Source: Pseudomonas sp. GL-B-19
GTDB taxonomy: Bacteria; Pseudomonadota; Gammaproteobacteria; Pseudomonadales; Pseudomonadaceae
Length of the DNA: 64,000 nt
Direction of reading: 5' to 3'
NCBI RefSeq assembly: GCF_019956415.1
Contig: NZ_JAHBDK010000010.1
Location: forward strand, 1 to 64,000
This document shows positions 34,213 to 44,910 of this stretch, piece after piece. A program made the translations under genes and the position numbers. Every line of letters starts with the position of its first letter. Position 1 is the first letter of the stretch. The notes under the pieces are model-generated. The model had not been told where the DNA came from. It worked only from the letters and a program-made list of their open reading frames with translations, and searched no databases.

Positions 34213-34253
34213 CTCCGCTGTCCACGCTCCCTGCGACAGTACTGACCAGGACC

Positions 34254-37200
34254 TCAAGTGGCCAGAATGAAGTCCGTGGCAGTAACGGTTGTTGCATCGG
34301 CCACACCTACCAGGCGGATGGTGTCATTTCCGATGGTGACCACGGTATCCGCACCGGCATCGGCGACGTTAACGCTACCGGCAAAGTCCGCCGCCGTGAT
34401 GTTGAATGCGGCAATATTGAGCCGATCCTGACCGCCGCCGATGGGATTGGTTTCGAAACCGATAATCAAATCGTTTCCGAAACCTGCGCTGAACACGAAG
34501 GTGTCATTGCCAATGCCACCCGCGAATACGTTGTCTGACGCATTACCGACCACCGTGAAGTTGCCGGTACCGCCAAAGAACACATTCTCGACGTTTGCGT
34601 CCAGGGTGTAGCTCGCGAGCGAGGTCCAGACCGTATCCGTGTCTGCGCCGGCGAGCTCGTTCACCACGTCCCCAAGGTCGGTGACTTCATAGGTATCGTT
34701 GCCGACGCCACCGACCATCGTGTCGGCACCTGCGCGACCGATGATGAGGTCGTTACCTGCGCCGCCGATGAGGACGTCGTTACCCGCACCGCCCACGATC
34801 GCGTTGTCGAGCTCGTTGCCGGTGCCCGCAAAGTTGCCGCTGCCGCCGAAAAACAGATTTTCGACGTTGGCACCCAAGGTGTAGCTCGCGACCGAGGTCC
34901 AGACCGTATCCGTGTCTGCACCGGCGAGTTCGGTCACCACGTCCTCGAGTTCGCTGACTTCATAGACATCGTTGCCGACGCCACCGACCATCGTGTCGAC
35001 ACCTGCGCCACCGAGGATGACGTCGTTACCTGCGCCGCCGACCAGGAAGTCGTTACCCGCACCGCCCACGATCGTATTGTCGAGCTCGTTGCCGATGCCC
35101 GCAAAGTTGCCGCTGCCGCCGAAAAACAGATTTTCGACGTTGGCACCCAGGGTGTAGCTCGCGAGCGAGGTCCAGACCGTGTCAGTGTCGGCACCGGCGA
35201 GTTCGTTCACCACGTCCCCAAGGTCGGTGACTTCATAGACATCGTTGCCGACACCGCCGGCCATCGTGTCGGCACCTGCGCCACCGAGGAGGACGTCGTT
35301 ACCCGCACCGCCCACGAGCGTGTTGTCGAGCTCGTTGCCGATGCCCACAAAGTTGCCGCTGCCGCCGAAAAACAGATTCTCGACGTTGGCACTCAGGGTG
35401 TAGCTCCCGAGCGAGGTCCAGACCGCGTCGTTGCCGGCACCCGCGAGCTCGGTCACCACGTCCCCAAGGTCGGTGACTTCGTAGATATCGTCGCCAACAC
35501 CGCCGGCCATCGTGTCGGCACCCGCACCCCCGATGAGAATGTCATTGCCCGCGTCACCATTGAGGATGTCGTTGCCGCCCAAGGCGTTCAGGATGTCGTT
35601 GCCATCACCTCCGCTGGCCACGTCGTCGCCTGCCGTGCCGGTGAATATGTCGACACCGGCGGTACCGACAAACAGATCACCGACCACTGTCGTTGCTGCA
35701 GAGATGACTCGCTCAAGTGTACCGAGGTCATCGGTGTAACTCGCGATGACACGCAGTTGTTGACCGACCTGCGCCTGGCCGGGCGTGAAGGTCGTGCCCG
35801 TCGCACCGGCGATGTCGGCAAAGATCACACCGCTCCCCGCCTGCCACTGACGGGTAATCACCGAGGTCGTGGTCCCGTCGGCGTCGGTGAACGCATCCGT
35901 GGCGGTCAAGGCCGAGCCTTCCGTCGGGGTCGTATCGCTGATCAGCACCGTGCCAACCGGCAGGACGTTGACGGGGCTGCCGCCGAGCGGCGCAGTTGGC
36001 GCGGTCGGCGCCGAGAACACGCTTTCCAGCACGCCGTGGGCGTCCTGATAGACGGCCCTGACGCGCAGCAGCAGTCCCTCCTCAGCCGCGGTCACCGTGA
36101 AGGTCGGACCGGTCGCGGTTCCTAGTCCGCCTCCGAGCGCAATACCGATGTCGTCGAAGATACCTGTGCCCGGGTTTGTTTCGACCTGCCATACGAAGGC
36201 GATGGGACTGGTGATCGCACCTCCGCTAGCGACATTGTCCGCATCGCTGACGGTGTCGGCCAACACCGTTAACACTTGTCCAACGGCCGGCGTGCCATCG
36301 CTGATCCTCAGCAAGCCCACCGGCTCGGCGTTCAAGCCCGCCACCAGGACCCGCGACTGATCGGCGAACTGCAGCCGCTCGATATTGCTGAGCCTGTCAG
36401 TACCGTCCCGACCCACGACGCTGTCGGCCACGGAGATCGTGCCGTCGACGTTCTCGATGACGGTGTAGTCGGCCAGAAGGCCGGTGTACAGAGCCGTGTC
36501 GAAGGAATGGCCAGGGTTAAGGGGGTCAGGCGCATCCGTCAGGATCTCACGGACGGCGACGAGTTGGCCGGGGTTGTAAGTGCCGTTGAGCATGAGCGGC
36601 ACCAACGGGACCATGCTGTCGAATGTTGCGATCTCCGGACCTGTGCCATCAATGTTCTGCCGCACGCTGATACGTGCATTGAGCCACTTGTCACCGTCGA
36701 TCAGGTCATCGCCACCACGGCCTTGGATGATGTCGCTGCCGCCGCCGCCGAGGATGATGTTGCCGGCGCCGAACTGATCGTCTGCCGTGACTATAATGCC
36801 GTCCGGGCCGGCTGCTGCGGTGCCGACGAACGGGCGCAGGCCGCTGACCAGGTCGAAGTTGGTGAGCACGCTGCCCTGAGCACCGGCAGCCGCGATCACG
36901 GTGGCATCGGCATCATCGCCACGCAGGATGTCGCTGAAGTGCGATCCCGTCAGACCTTCCACCAGTTGGAACCGAGCCACGGTTGCGGCCAACTCCGGCA
37001 GTGGCGGCGCGATAGCGATCTCGGCGAGGCTCAGGTCGACGGACACGCCGAACGGGTCGTCCTTGAAGCCGGCCCAGTCGTAACCGGAGCCACCCAGGTA
37101 GCGGTCCCCCGCGCCGCCGTTGCCGAACATGATGTCGTCGCCACCTTCGGCCATGAATCTGTCGGGCCCGCCGGTGCCGATGAAGATGTCGTTACCGCGT

Positions 37201-40200
37201 ATCAGGTCGAGCCCGTTCGGGTCGAAATTGTCGCCGGGAGCACCATCGGCGGTTCCCTTCTCGATCCAGTCATCACCTTCGTTACCCATCAGTTGTTCGT
37301 CGGCGACACTGCCCATGATGAAGTCGTCGCCCGCGCCGCCGAAGACCTCCGAGGAGTCCTCACCGGTGACGATGAAGTCCTTGCCGAAGCCGCCGAGGTT
37401 CAGATTCACGCCGTTGCCACTGTGGATGACGTCGTTACCGTCGCCGCCATGAATGGTGTCGTCGCCACCCAGGTCCGTGATGATGTCGTCGCCGTCGCCC
37501 CCGACCATGAAGTCGTTGCCGTTGCCACCCTCGAGGCGGTCATTGCCACCGTCGCCATAGAGCGTGTCGTCGCCGTCGCCAGAGACGAGAATGTCATTGG
37601 CGGCCGAGCCACCGAGCACCACATGGTCTTCGCCGGTGTAGTGCAGGTAGTTGGTATCGGCGCCGACCGTCGCGGGGTTGTCCCGAATCACCAGCGGCGT
37701 GAGGAGGATGCCGCCGACAGGGTCGGCATTGCCCGGCAGGTTGTCGGCGGCCTCATTGACTAGCGTCAATGGATCGTCGACCAGTATGCCATCCGGCCCG
37801 GCAATCACGCTCTCGTTGAACTGCCTGGTCGGGTCGACCTCGAGGGTAAAGGCCGGAGTCAAGAACATGACGGCTGGGAGGTGGGTCGCATCGGTGTTGG
37901 CCATCACCAGTCTCGCGAACGAGTTGTTCTCCAACTCGGTGACGAAGTTAAGCCCCGCGTTGCGTTCCAGGTAGTAGAAGCGGTCGGCGTTCTGCAGCTT
38001 CTCCATCTGGTTCTCGAACACGAAGTTGAAGGTCGAGCCGAGCATGCCGCCAAACGGCATTTTTTCCTCGGCGAGGCCGCCGATCCAGAGGTCGATGTTG
38101 TCCAGACCGGTAATGGTGACGCCGGTCGGGCCACTCGCCCAGGCGCCGGTGCTATTGAGGAAGTCCAGCCGGTCAGCCGGCTCGCCGGCGCCGCCCAACA
38201 CCAGGAGAGAGGCCGCCGCGCGCTTCCCGTCGAGCGTGGTGGCGCTGGTAATGGAGGCGTGCGTGCCATAGGCGGCGATGAAGTTGATCAGCGATTCCGG
38301 GTGCTTCAGGTGTTGCACCAAATCGGACCAGCTGATGTAGGGCTTCAGGTTGCTGTCGCCGGTGCCGGCGTAGAACTCACGACGCGCCTCGTTCAGGGTC
38401 GGAAGCCCGGTATCACGACCGCGCGCGATGTTGAGGGCGGGCAGGTCGAGCGGCAGGCCCAGCAAGTTGTTGCGCACCGCTTCGGTGACGAACTCATCGA
38501 TCTCGTTGCCGACCTGGCGCGTCACGCCGCGGACGATGGCACCGGCCGCCTGCTCCGGCGTCGGGCCGCTGGCCGCAAACGCCAGCGGATTGAGGAAGGC
38601 CTGAATCAGGCCGACATCGCTCGAGACGAAGTTGGGGTCCAGCCGGTCGATGGTCTCGGTCAGCATCGAGTGGCCGAGGCGGTAGACCGCGTGCGCGAAC
38701 TCGGCGACGATCGCCGGGTTGATCTCGGTTTGATAATTTTGGTGTTCGCCAAGGAAGGGATCGATGTTCGGCTGAATGGTACGCGCGAACTCTTCGAACA
38801 CCAGGTGCTGGTACTGCATCTCGGTACCAAATTTCGCCGCCTGGAACAGGCGCTCTCCGTTCCAGTGCAGGGCAGCGATCTCAGCCGCGGTTGTTGGCAA
38901 CACCAACAATTGGGCATCGGGCATCAGCCACTGGTTCAGGAAGTTGACATCGTTGGAGGCGATGGCCACATCCTTGGTGTGCTGGACCAGACGGTTGTGC
39001 TCCGAGTGGAAAATCGCGTGGACGGTGGTCAGGCCGATGTTCTCGTTGACCCGGCCGTCGCCGGCGATGTAGTGCGCGTCAAGCAGTTCGTTGTCGTAGG
39101 TGCCTGCGGCCACCGGTCCGCCGGCAACGAGGTCGGCATCGGCCGTCAGTGGCGCGCCGGTCTGGCTGTCCACCGGAACGGCGTTATGGGCGACATCGAT
39201 GAGGAACTGGTGGCCGGTGCGCACGGCATTGACCAGGCTGATCGGCGCAGCAGGATTACCCTCGACGAGAACATCATCGGCGGTATCAGCAATACCATCC
39301 GCGCCCCTCATCATGACCATCGGGAAGCCGTTCGGGCCCTTGATGAAATTGCCGTAGGCATCAGTGGCGAGCAGCGGCACGTTGTCGAAGTCGGCATCGG
39401 TAAGATTAATGCCAAGCATGTCGCGCGCCTGCGCCTTTACCACTTTCCAGGTGGCCATCCCACCGATTTCGACGTCGTCGGCAGTGCCGAACCGGCCATC
39501 GGCGCCCAGGTCACGATTGGTGATCAGCTTGCCGGTCGCCACCGGATCGCCGGCGGCATTGAACTCGTAGGCGCGCAGGAACACCTGGTGCGAGGGATGC
39601 GAGGTATAGGTCTGGTTCTGGTCGACGAACGGCGTGGTGGTGTTTGCAGCCTCGTGGATGTCGTCGGCGGTGCCGAGGATGCCATCGGGCCCGGGCAGGT
39701 TGGTGGCCCGCGTCAACACCATGAAGTTGGTCGGGCTGCCCGGAACGAACAGCGGATCGTCCGGCTGCAGCGGGATGAACACCGTGCCGCTGCCGCCCTT
39801 GGTCACCAGGTCGAGGCCGTGGTCGAAGAACTGACCGAAGAAGGTCATCCAGGTATTGAACGGTGCGGACAGACCTGCGTCCGGCGCCTCGTTAGGCATG
39901 AAAAAGGTCTGGAACGTCGTGCCGTCGGTACGGGTTCCAGTAACCACCTGCGCACCGTCCTTCAAGACATCGTCAACCGTGCCGAGGATGCCATCCGGAC
40001 CTGGATCGAACGTGGCCGCGATCGCTGCCGGGTTGTTGGCGGTGTTGTCGGCGATCAGATTACTGATGGTGCGAGGCTGCGAGTCGGTCACCAAGCCGCT
40101 GGTCTGGGCGTAAGAGGTGCCCGCCTCCGCCGTATCGAACTGCGCCGGAACCAGTCGCGGGAAGACCGTGTCGGCTGCACCGAACTCGTTCTGACCCGCC

Positions 40201-43200
40201 ACCAGGTTGTTGAACGACCCGTCGACCGTGCGCAGGCCCAAAGGCACCCGTGCATTCGGCAGCATGCTGAGGAGATCCTCACCGGCCGCATTCCTTTCCG
40301 AGATCAGAATCTGATCGAGAATGAACTGCAGATCGGCCCGGATATAGTGCACACCGGTGCTGGCGACCGGAGTCTCGACCGGCAGCGGGGCTGCCGGTGG
40401 CGGAGCAACGCCGGCTACGACCGCTGCGGTTGGAGCAGAGAACGCCGTCTCGAGCACGCCATTTTGATCCTTATAGACGGCCCTGACGCGCAATTCCAGC
40501 CCGGCGAGATCCGGGGTCACCCTGAAGGTCGGCCCGGTTATGTGCGCCAATGCTGCGCCCCCGTCCGCAATACGGGTGATGTCCTGAAAGACGCCCGTAC
40601 CCGGGACTGCTTCGAACTGCCAGTAGAAGGCGATCGGTCCGGTGATGGCACCGCCGGCGTTGTCGGCATCGGTCACGTCGGCAGCCGATACCCTCAGCAG
40701 TTGACCCGTGGTCGGCGTAGCGTCCGGGGTGTTGCTGGCAGCATCGAGTATGGTCAGCAAGCCCAGCGGGTCGTTGTTGAGCCCGACCCCGCCTGGCAGG
40801 GTGAGCGACTGATCGTTGAACTGCAGCCGCTCGACATTGGTCAGGCGGTCGGTGCCGTCGCGACCGACGACGCTGTCGGCCACGGTGGTCACGCCGCCCA
40901 CAGTGGTGACGGTATAGTCGAGCCGGTTGCCAGTGAACAAGGCCGTGTCAAAGGCGGGGGCATCCGTCAGGATCTCGCGGACGATGACGAGCTGACCGGG
41001 GTTGAAGGTACCATCGAGCATGAACGGGATCATGGGCTCCATGCTGTCGAAGGTGGCAATCTCCGGCCCAGTTCCATCAAGGTTCTGGCGCACGCTGATG
41101 CGCACATTCAGCCACATGTCGCCGTCGATCAGGTCGTCACCGCCGCGGCCTTCGATGATGTCGCTGGCACCACCGCCGAGGAGGATGTTGCCCGCGCCGA
41201 ACTGATCGTCTGCCGTGCCCAGGATACCGTCCGGGCCGGCTGCAGCCGCGCCAAGAAACGCCCGCAGACCGTTGACGAGGTCAATATTGGTGAGCACGCT
41301 GCCTTGGACACCGGCAGCGGCGATCGCGATCGCGTCGGCATCATCGCCGGTCAGCATGTCGCTGAACGCCGACCCCGACAGTCCTTCCACCTCGGGGAAC
41401 TTGGTATGCACGCCTGCAACTGAAGGCGACAGGGCCGATTGCTCGAAGGCGATGCGGCTCATGTCCACAGTCACGCCGTAATGATCATCCTTGTAGGTGG
41501 CCCAGTCGAAACCGGACATGCCCAACATCTTGTCCGGGCCCTCACTGCCGATGAAGATGTCATCGCCGCCTTCACCGATCATTTCATCGAAGCCGCCGTC
41601 ACCGCTGAAGACGTCGTTGCCGTCGGTCAACTTTGCCAGCAAAACCGGTGGCAGGTTACCGGTGAAATTGTCGCCGGGGGCGCCGTCCTGGGTCCCGACC
41701 TGGATCCAGTCGTCGCCATCGCCGCCCATCATTTGTGCGTTCAGCCGGCTGCCGAGCATGAAGTCATTGCCGGCGCCGGCGAAGACCTCCGTAAAGTCCT
41801 CGCCGGTGACGATGAAATCGTTGCCGGCGCCGCCGAGGATGATATTGATGCCGTTGCCGCCGTGGATGACGTCGTTGCCGGCCTCTCCGTGGATGACGTC
41901 GTCGCCACCCATGTCGGTGATGATGTCATCGCCATCGCCACCCTCGATCTCGTCATTGCCGTAGCCGCCTTCGAGGCGATCATTGCCGGCGTCGCCCCAG
42001 AGCGTGTCGTCGCCGTCGCCAGAGACGAGAATGTCATTGCCGGCGGTGCCGCCGAGCACGACATGGTCTTCGCCGGTGTACTGCAGGTAGTTGGTATCGG
42101 GCCCGACCGTGTTGGGGTTGTCGCGGATGACCAGCGGCGTGATCTCGACGCCGTTGATCAAGGTGCCGCCAGTGGGATCGGCATTGCCGGGCAGGTCGTC
42201 GACGGTGCCCAGTATGCCGTCCGGACCGGCAATCACGCTCCGGTTGAACTGCTTGGTCGGGTCGACCTCGAGAGTAAAGGTCGGGGTCGAGAAGATGAGG
42301 CCCGGGAGATGGGTCGCGTCGGTGTTGAGCATCACCATCTTGGCGAACGAGTTGTTCTCGAGCTCGCTCAGGAAGTTGAGTCCCTGGGTGCGGTGCAGGT
42401 AGTAGAGCCGGTCGCCGTTTTGCAGCTTCTCGAGCTGGTCCTCGAAGACGAAGTTGAAGGTCGAGCCGAGCATGCCGCCGAACGGCATTTTTTCCTCAGC
42501 CAAACCGCCGATCCAAAAGTCGATGTCATCAACGCCGGTAATGGTTGCCCCATTTGCCAGGTTGGCATAGACGCCGGTGCTGTTGAGAAAGTCCAGGCGA
42601 TCCACCGGCTCACCGACGCCGCCCAACACCAGGAGCGTGGCCGCTGCGCGTTTCGCGTCGAGCGTGGTGGCGCTGGTAATGGAGGCGTGCGTGCCGTAGG
42701 CGGCGATGAAGTTGATCAGCGATTCCGGGTGCTTCAGGTGTTGCACCAAATCGACCCAGCTGGTGTAGGGCTTCAGCTGGCTGTCGCCGGTGCCGGCGTA
42801 GAATTCACGGCGCGCCGCGTTCAAGGACGGGATGCCGGTATCGCGGCCGCGCGCGATGTTGAGGGCGGGCAGGTCAAGCGGCAGGCCCAGCAAGTTGTTG
42901 CGCACCGCTTCGGTGACGAACTCATCGATCTCGTTGCCGACCTGGCGCGTCAAGCCGCGGACGATGGCGCCGGCGGCCTGCTCCGGGGTCGGGCCGCTGG
43001 TCGCAAACGCCAGCGGGTTGAGGAAGGCCTGAATCAGGCCGATCTCGCTGGAGACGAAGTTGGGGTCCAGCCGGTCAATGGTCTCGGTCAGCATCGAGTG
43101 GCCGAAGCGAAAGACTGTGTGCGCGAACTCGGCGACGATCGACGGATTGACTGTGTCATCGAAGTCAAGGAAGGCATCGACCTGCGGTTGAATGGTGCGC

Positions 43201-44735
43201 GCGAACTCTTCGAACACCAGGTGCTGATACTGCATCTCGGTGCCGAATTTCGCCGCTTGGAACAGGCGCTCACCGTTCCAGTTCAAGGTCGACAGATCAG
43301 CAGGAACAGACGTGACGGGCGTCAGCAGCCACTGGTTCAGGAACGTCAGGTCGCCGGCGGCCGCTGAGGCGAGGACCGTGTCCTTGGTCTGCTGGACCAG
43401 CCGGTTGTGCTCGGAGTGGAAGATGGAGTGGACGGTGGTCAGGCCGATGTTCTCGTTGACCCGGCCGTCGCCGGCGATGTAGTGCGCGTCGAGCAGCTCG
43501 TTGTCGTAGGAGCCGGCGGCCACCGGGCCGCCGGCAACGAGGTCGGCATCGGCCGTCAGTGGCGCACCGGTCTGGCTGTCCACCGGGCTGGCATTGTGCG
43601 CGATGTCGATGAGGAACTGGTGACCGGTGCGGATCGCCAGCGATGCGTCGATCGGCGCCAGCGGATTGCCCTCGACCAAGCCGGTCGCGGTCACGATCTG
43701 CGCAAAGCCGTTCGCCCCCCGAATGAAGTTACCGTACGCGTCGGTCGCCAACAGCGGCAGGTCGAGGGCGTCGAGATCGTCGAGCTCGATGCCAAGCATG
43801 TCGCGCGCCTGCGCCTTCACCACTTTCCAGGTGGCCATCCCGCCGATTGCGACGTCGTCGGCAGTGCCGAACAGGCCATCGGCGCCCAGGTCACGATTGG
43901 TGATCAGTTCGCCGGTCGCCACCGGCTTGCCGGCGGCATTCAATTCATAGGCGCGCAGGAACACCTGGTGCGAGGGATGCGAGCTGTAGGTCTGGTTCTG
44001 GTCGACGAACGGCGTGGTGGTGTTTGAAGCCTCGTGGATGTCGTCGGCGGTGCCAAGGATGCCATCGGGCCCGGGCAGGTTGGTGGCCCGCGTCAACACC
44101 ATGAAGTTGGTCGGGCTACCCGGAACAAACAACGGATCGTCCGGCTGCAGCGGGATGAACACCGTGCCGCTACCGCCCTTGGTCACCAAGTCGAGGCCGT
44201 GGTCGAAGAACTGACCGAAGAAGGTCATCCACGAGTTGAACGGCGCGGACAGGCCCGCGTCCGGCGCCACGTTAGGAATGAAAAAGGTCTGGAAAGTCGT
44301 GCCGTCGGTACGGGTTCCAGTAACGACCTGCGCACCGGCCTTCAAGACATCGTCAACCGTGCCGAGGATGCCATCCAGACCGGGATCGAACGTGGCCGCG
44401 ACCGCCGCCGGGTTGGTGGCGGTATCGTTGACGATCAGGTTGCTGATGGTGCGTGGCTGCGAGTCGATCACCAGGCCGCTGGTCTGGGTGTAAGAGGTGC
44501 CCGCCTCAGCCGGGCGGAAGACTGGAGTGGTCATGCGCGGGAAAATGTTGTCGGCTGCGCCGAACTCGCTCTGACCCAGTCTCAGGTTGTTAAACGTCCC
44601 GTCGACCGTACGCAGACCGAAAGCAAATTCCGGGCTCGGTATGAGGTCGACAAGCGACTGACCGGCCGAGTCTGCTTCCGCGATGAAAATCTGCTGGAGA
44701 ATGAACTCCAGGTCCGACTTGTTGAAATTGGCCAT
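34254..44735 (-). CDS. giant bimodular animal-haem-peroxidase/RTX protein 2 (MopA-like)
   Basis: 3493 aa from ATG 44733-44735, chosen because MANFNKSDLEFIL matches the start of protein 1 and a GAGGG Shine-Dalgarno lies ~10 bases upstream; a longer reading is unsupported. Same plan as protein 1: two peroxidase modules (GQFFDHGLDLVTK distal motif; FRFGHSML and YRLGHSML proximal motifs), each followed by RTX repeats, module 2 starting near residue 1461, then Ig-like strands and a C-terminal RTX block ending VTATDFILAT. The last ~110 residues are nearly the same as in protein 1, while the modules are clearly diverged. Cargo of the adjacent secretion operon 2 by inference. Confidence 0.9.
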   Translation of the reverse strand: MANFNKSDLEFILQQIFIAEADSAGQSLVDLIPSPEFAFGLRTVDGTFNNLRLGQSEFGAADNIFPRMTTPVFRPAEAGTSYTQTSGLVIDSQPRTISNLIVNDTATNPAAVAATFDPGLDGILGTVDDVLKAGAQVVTGTRTDGTTFQTFFIPNVAPDAGLSAPFNSWMTFFGQFFDHGLDLVTKGGSGTVFIPLQPDDPLFVPGSPTNFMVLTRATNLPGPDGILGTADDIHEASNTTTPFVDQNQTYSSHPSHQVFLRAYELNAAGKPVATGELITNRDLGADGLFGTADDVAIGGMATWKVVKAQARDMLGIELDDLDALDLPLLATDAYGNFIRGANGFAQIVTATGLVEGNPLAPIDASLAIRTGHQFLIDIAHNASPVDSQTGAPLTADADLVAGGPVAAGSYDNELLDAHYIAGDGRVNENIGLTTVHSIFHSEHNRLVQQTKDTVLASAAAGDLTFLNQWLLTPVTSVPADLSTLNWNGERLFQAAKFGTEMQYQHLVFEEFARTIQPQVDAFLDFDDTVNPSIVAEFAHTVFRFGHSMLTETIDRLDPNFVSSEIGLIQAFLNPLAFATSGPTPEQAAGAIVRGLTRQVGNEIDEFVTEAVRNNLLGLPLDLPALNIARGRDTGIPSLNAARREFYAGTGDSQLKPYTSWVDLVQHLKHPESLINFIAAYGTHASITSATTLDAKRAAATLLVLGGVGEPVDRLDFLNSTGVYANLANGATITGVDDIDFWIGGLAEEKMPFGGMLGSTFNFVFEDQLEKLQNGDRLYYLHRTQGLNFLSELENNSFAKMVMLNTDATHLPGLIFSTPTFTLEVDPTKQFNRSVIAGPDGILGTVDDLPGNADPTGGTLINGVEITPLVIRDNPNTVGPDTNYLQYTGEDHVVLGGTAGNDILVSGDGDDTLWGDAGNDRLEGGYGNDEIEGGDGDDIITDMGGDDVIHGEAGNDVIHGGNGINIILGGAGNDFIVTGEDFTEVFAGAGNDFMLGSRLNAQMMGGDGDDWIQVGTQDGAPGDNFTGNLPPVLLAKLTDGNDVFSGDGGFDEMIGEGGDDIFIGSEGPDKMLGMSGFDWATYKDDHYGVTVDMSRIAFEQSALSPSVAGVHTKFPEVEGLSGSAFSDMLTGDDADAIAIAAAGVQGSVLTNIDLVNGLRAFLGAAAAGPDGILGTADDQFGAGNILLGGGASDIIEGRGGDDLIDGDMWLNVRISVRQNLDGTGPEIATFDSMEPMIPFMLDGTFNPGQLVIVREILTDAPAFDTALFTGNRLDYTVTTVGGVTTVADSVVGRDGTDRLTNVERLQFNDQSLTLPGGVGLNNDPLGLLTILDAASNTPDATPTTGQLLRVSAADVTDADNAGGAITGPIAFYWQFEAVPGTGVFQDITRIADGGAALAHITGPTFRVTPDLAGLELRVRAVYKDQNGVLETAFSAPTAAVVAGVAPPPAAPLPVETPVASTGVHYIRADLQFILDQILISERNAAGEDLLSMLPNARVPLGLRTVDGSFNNLVAGQNEFGAADTVFPRLVPAQFDTAEAGTSYAQTSGLVTDSQPRTISNLIADNTANNPAAIAATFDPGPDGILGTVDDVLKDGAQVVTGTRTDGTTFQTFFMPNEAPDAGLSAPFNTWMTFFGQFFDHGLDLVTKGGSGTVFIPLQPDDPLFVPGSPTNFMVLTRATNLPGPDGILGTADDIHEAANTTTPFVDQNQTYTSHPSHQVFLRAYEFNAAGDPVATGKLITNRDLGADGRFGTADDVEIGGMATWKVVKAQARDMLGINLTDADFDNVPLLATDAYGNFIKGPNGFPMVMMRGADGIADTADDVLVEGNPAAPISLVNAVRTGHQFLIDVAHNAVPVDSQTGAPLTADADLVAGGPVAAGTYDNELLDAHYIAGDGRVNENIGLTTVHAIFHSEHNRLVQHTKDVAIASNDVNFLNQWLMPDAQLLVLPTTAAEIAALHWNGERLFQAAKFGTEMQYQHLVFEEFARTIQPNIDPFLGEHQNYQTEINPAIVAEFAHAVYRLGHSMLTETIDRLDPNFVSSDVGLIQAFLNPLAFAASGPTPEQAAGAIVRGVTRQVGNEIDEFVTEAVRNNLLGLPLDLPALNIARGRDTGLPTLNEARREFYAGTGDSNLKPYISWSDLVQHLKHPESLINFIAAYGTHASITSATTLDGKRAAASLLVLGGAGEPADRLDFLNSTGAWASGPTGVTITGLDNIDLWIGGLAEEKMPFGGMLGSTFNFVFENQMEKLQNADRFYYLERNAGLNFVTELENNSFARLVMANTDATHLPAVMFLTPAFTLEVDPTRQFNESVIAGPDGILVDDPLTLVNEAADNLPGNADPVGGILLTPLVIRDNPATVGADTNYLHYTGEDHVVLGGSAANDILVSGDGDDTLYGDGGNDRLEGGNGNDFMVGGDGDDIITDLGGDDTIHGGDGNDVIHSGNGVNLNLGGFGKDFIVTGEDSSEVFGGAGDDFIMGSVADEQLMGNEGDDWIEKGTADGAPGDNFDPNGLDLIRGNDIFIGTGGPDRFMAEGGDDIMFGNGGAGDRYLGGSGYDWAGFKDDPFGVSVDLSLAEIAIAPPLPELAATVARFQLVEGLTGSHFSDILRGDDADATVIAAAGAQGSVLTNFDLVSGLRPFVGTAAAGPDGIIVTADDQFGAGNIILGGGGSDIIQGRGGDDLIDGDKWLNARISVRQNIDGTGPEIATFDSMVPLVPLMLNGTYNPGQLVAVREILTDAPDPLNPGHSFDTALYTGLLADYTVIENVDGTISVADSVVGRDGTDRLSNIERLQFADQSRVLVAGLNAEPVGLLRISDGTPAVGQVLTVLADTVSDADNVASGGAITSPIAFVWQVETNPGTGIFDDIGIALGGGLGTATGPTFTVTAAEEGLLLRVRAVYQDAHGVLESVFSAPTAPTAPLGGSPVNVLPVGTVLISDTTPTEGSALTATDAFTDADGTTTSVITRQWQAGSGVIFADIAGATGTTFTPGQAQVGQQLRVIASYTDDLGTLERVISAATTVVGDLFVGTAGVDIFTGTAGDDVASGGDGNDILNALGGNDILNGDAGNDILIGGAGADTMAGGVGDDIYEVTDLGDVVTELAGAGNDAVWTSLGSYTLSANVENLFFGGSGNFVGIGNELDNTLVGGAGNDVLLGGAGADTMAGGVGNDVYEVTDLGDVVNELAGADTDTVWTSLASYTLGANVENLFFGGSGNFAGIGNELDNTIVGGAGNDFLVGGAGNDVILGGAGVDTMVGGVGNDVYEVSELEDVVTELAGADTDTVWTSVASYTLGANVENLFFGGSGNFAGTGNELDNAIVGGAGNDVLIGGAGNDLIIGRAGADTMVGGVGNDTYEVTDLGDVVNELAGADTDTVWTSLASYTLDANVENVFFGGTGNFTVVGNASDNVFAGGIGNDTFVFSAGFGNDLIIGFETNPIGGGQDRLNIAAFNITAADFAGSVNVADAGADTVVTIGNDTIRLVGVADATTVTATDFILAT
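34600..35480. repeat. tandem ~246/273-bp repeats in the RTX region of peroxidase 2
   Basis: Units encoding NDVYEVTDLGDVVNELAGADTDTVWTS... recur at spacings of about 273, 273 and 246 bp. The longer units have one extra 9-residue calcium-binding turn, so repeat length as well as sequence differs from protein 1. Confidence 0.75.
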
Positions 44736-44910
44736 TTTGGATTGCCCTCGATCTGTCTGGGTAAAGGCACGGGACGAGAAAACCCTCCCGCGCCCAGTCA
44801 AGTGCTGGCTTGCGCAGTTTGTTGGTTATGTTTTTTTGCGAGAGCTCTGGCGTTACCCGAGACCCGGGATACGCGCCTGGAATTCGCGAAATGAATTGCT
44901 CGCCGGGCGA

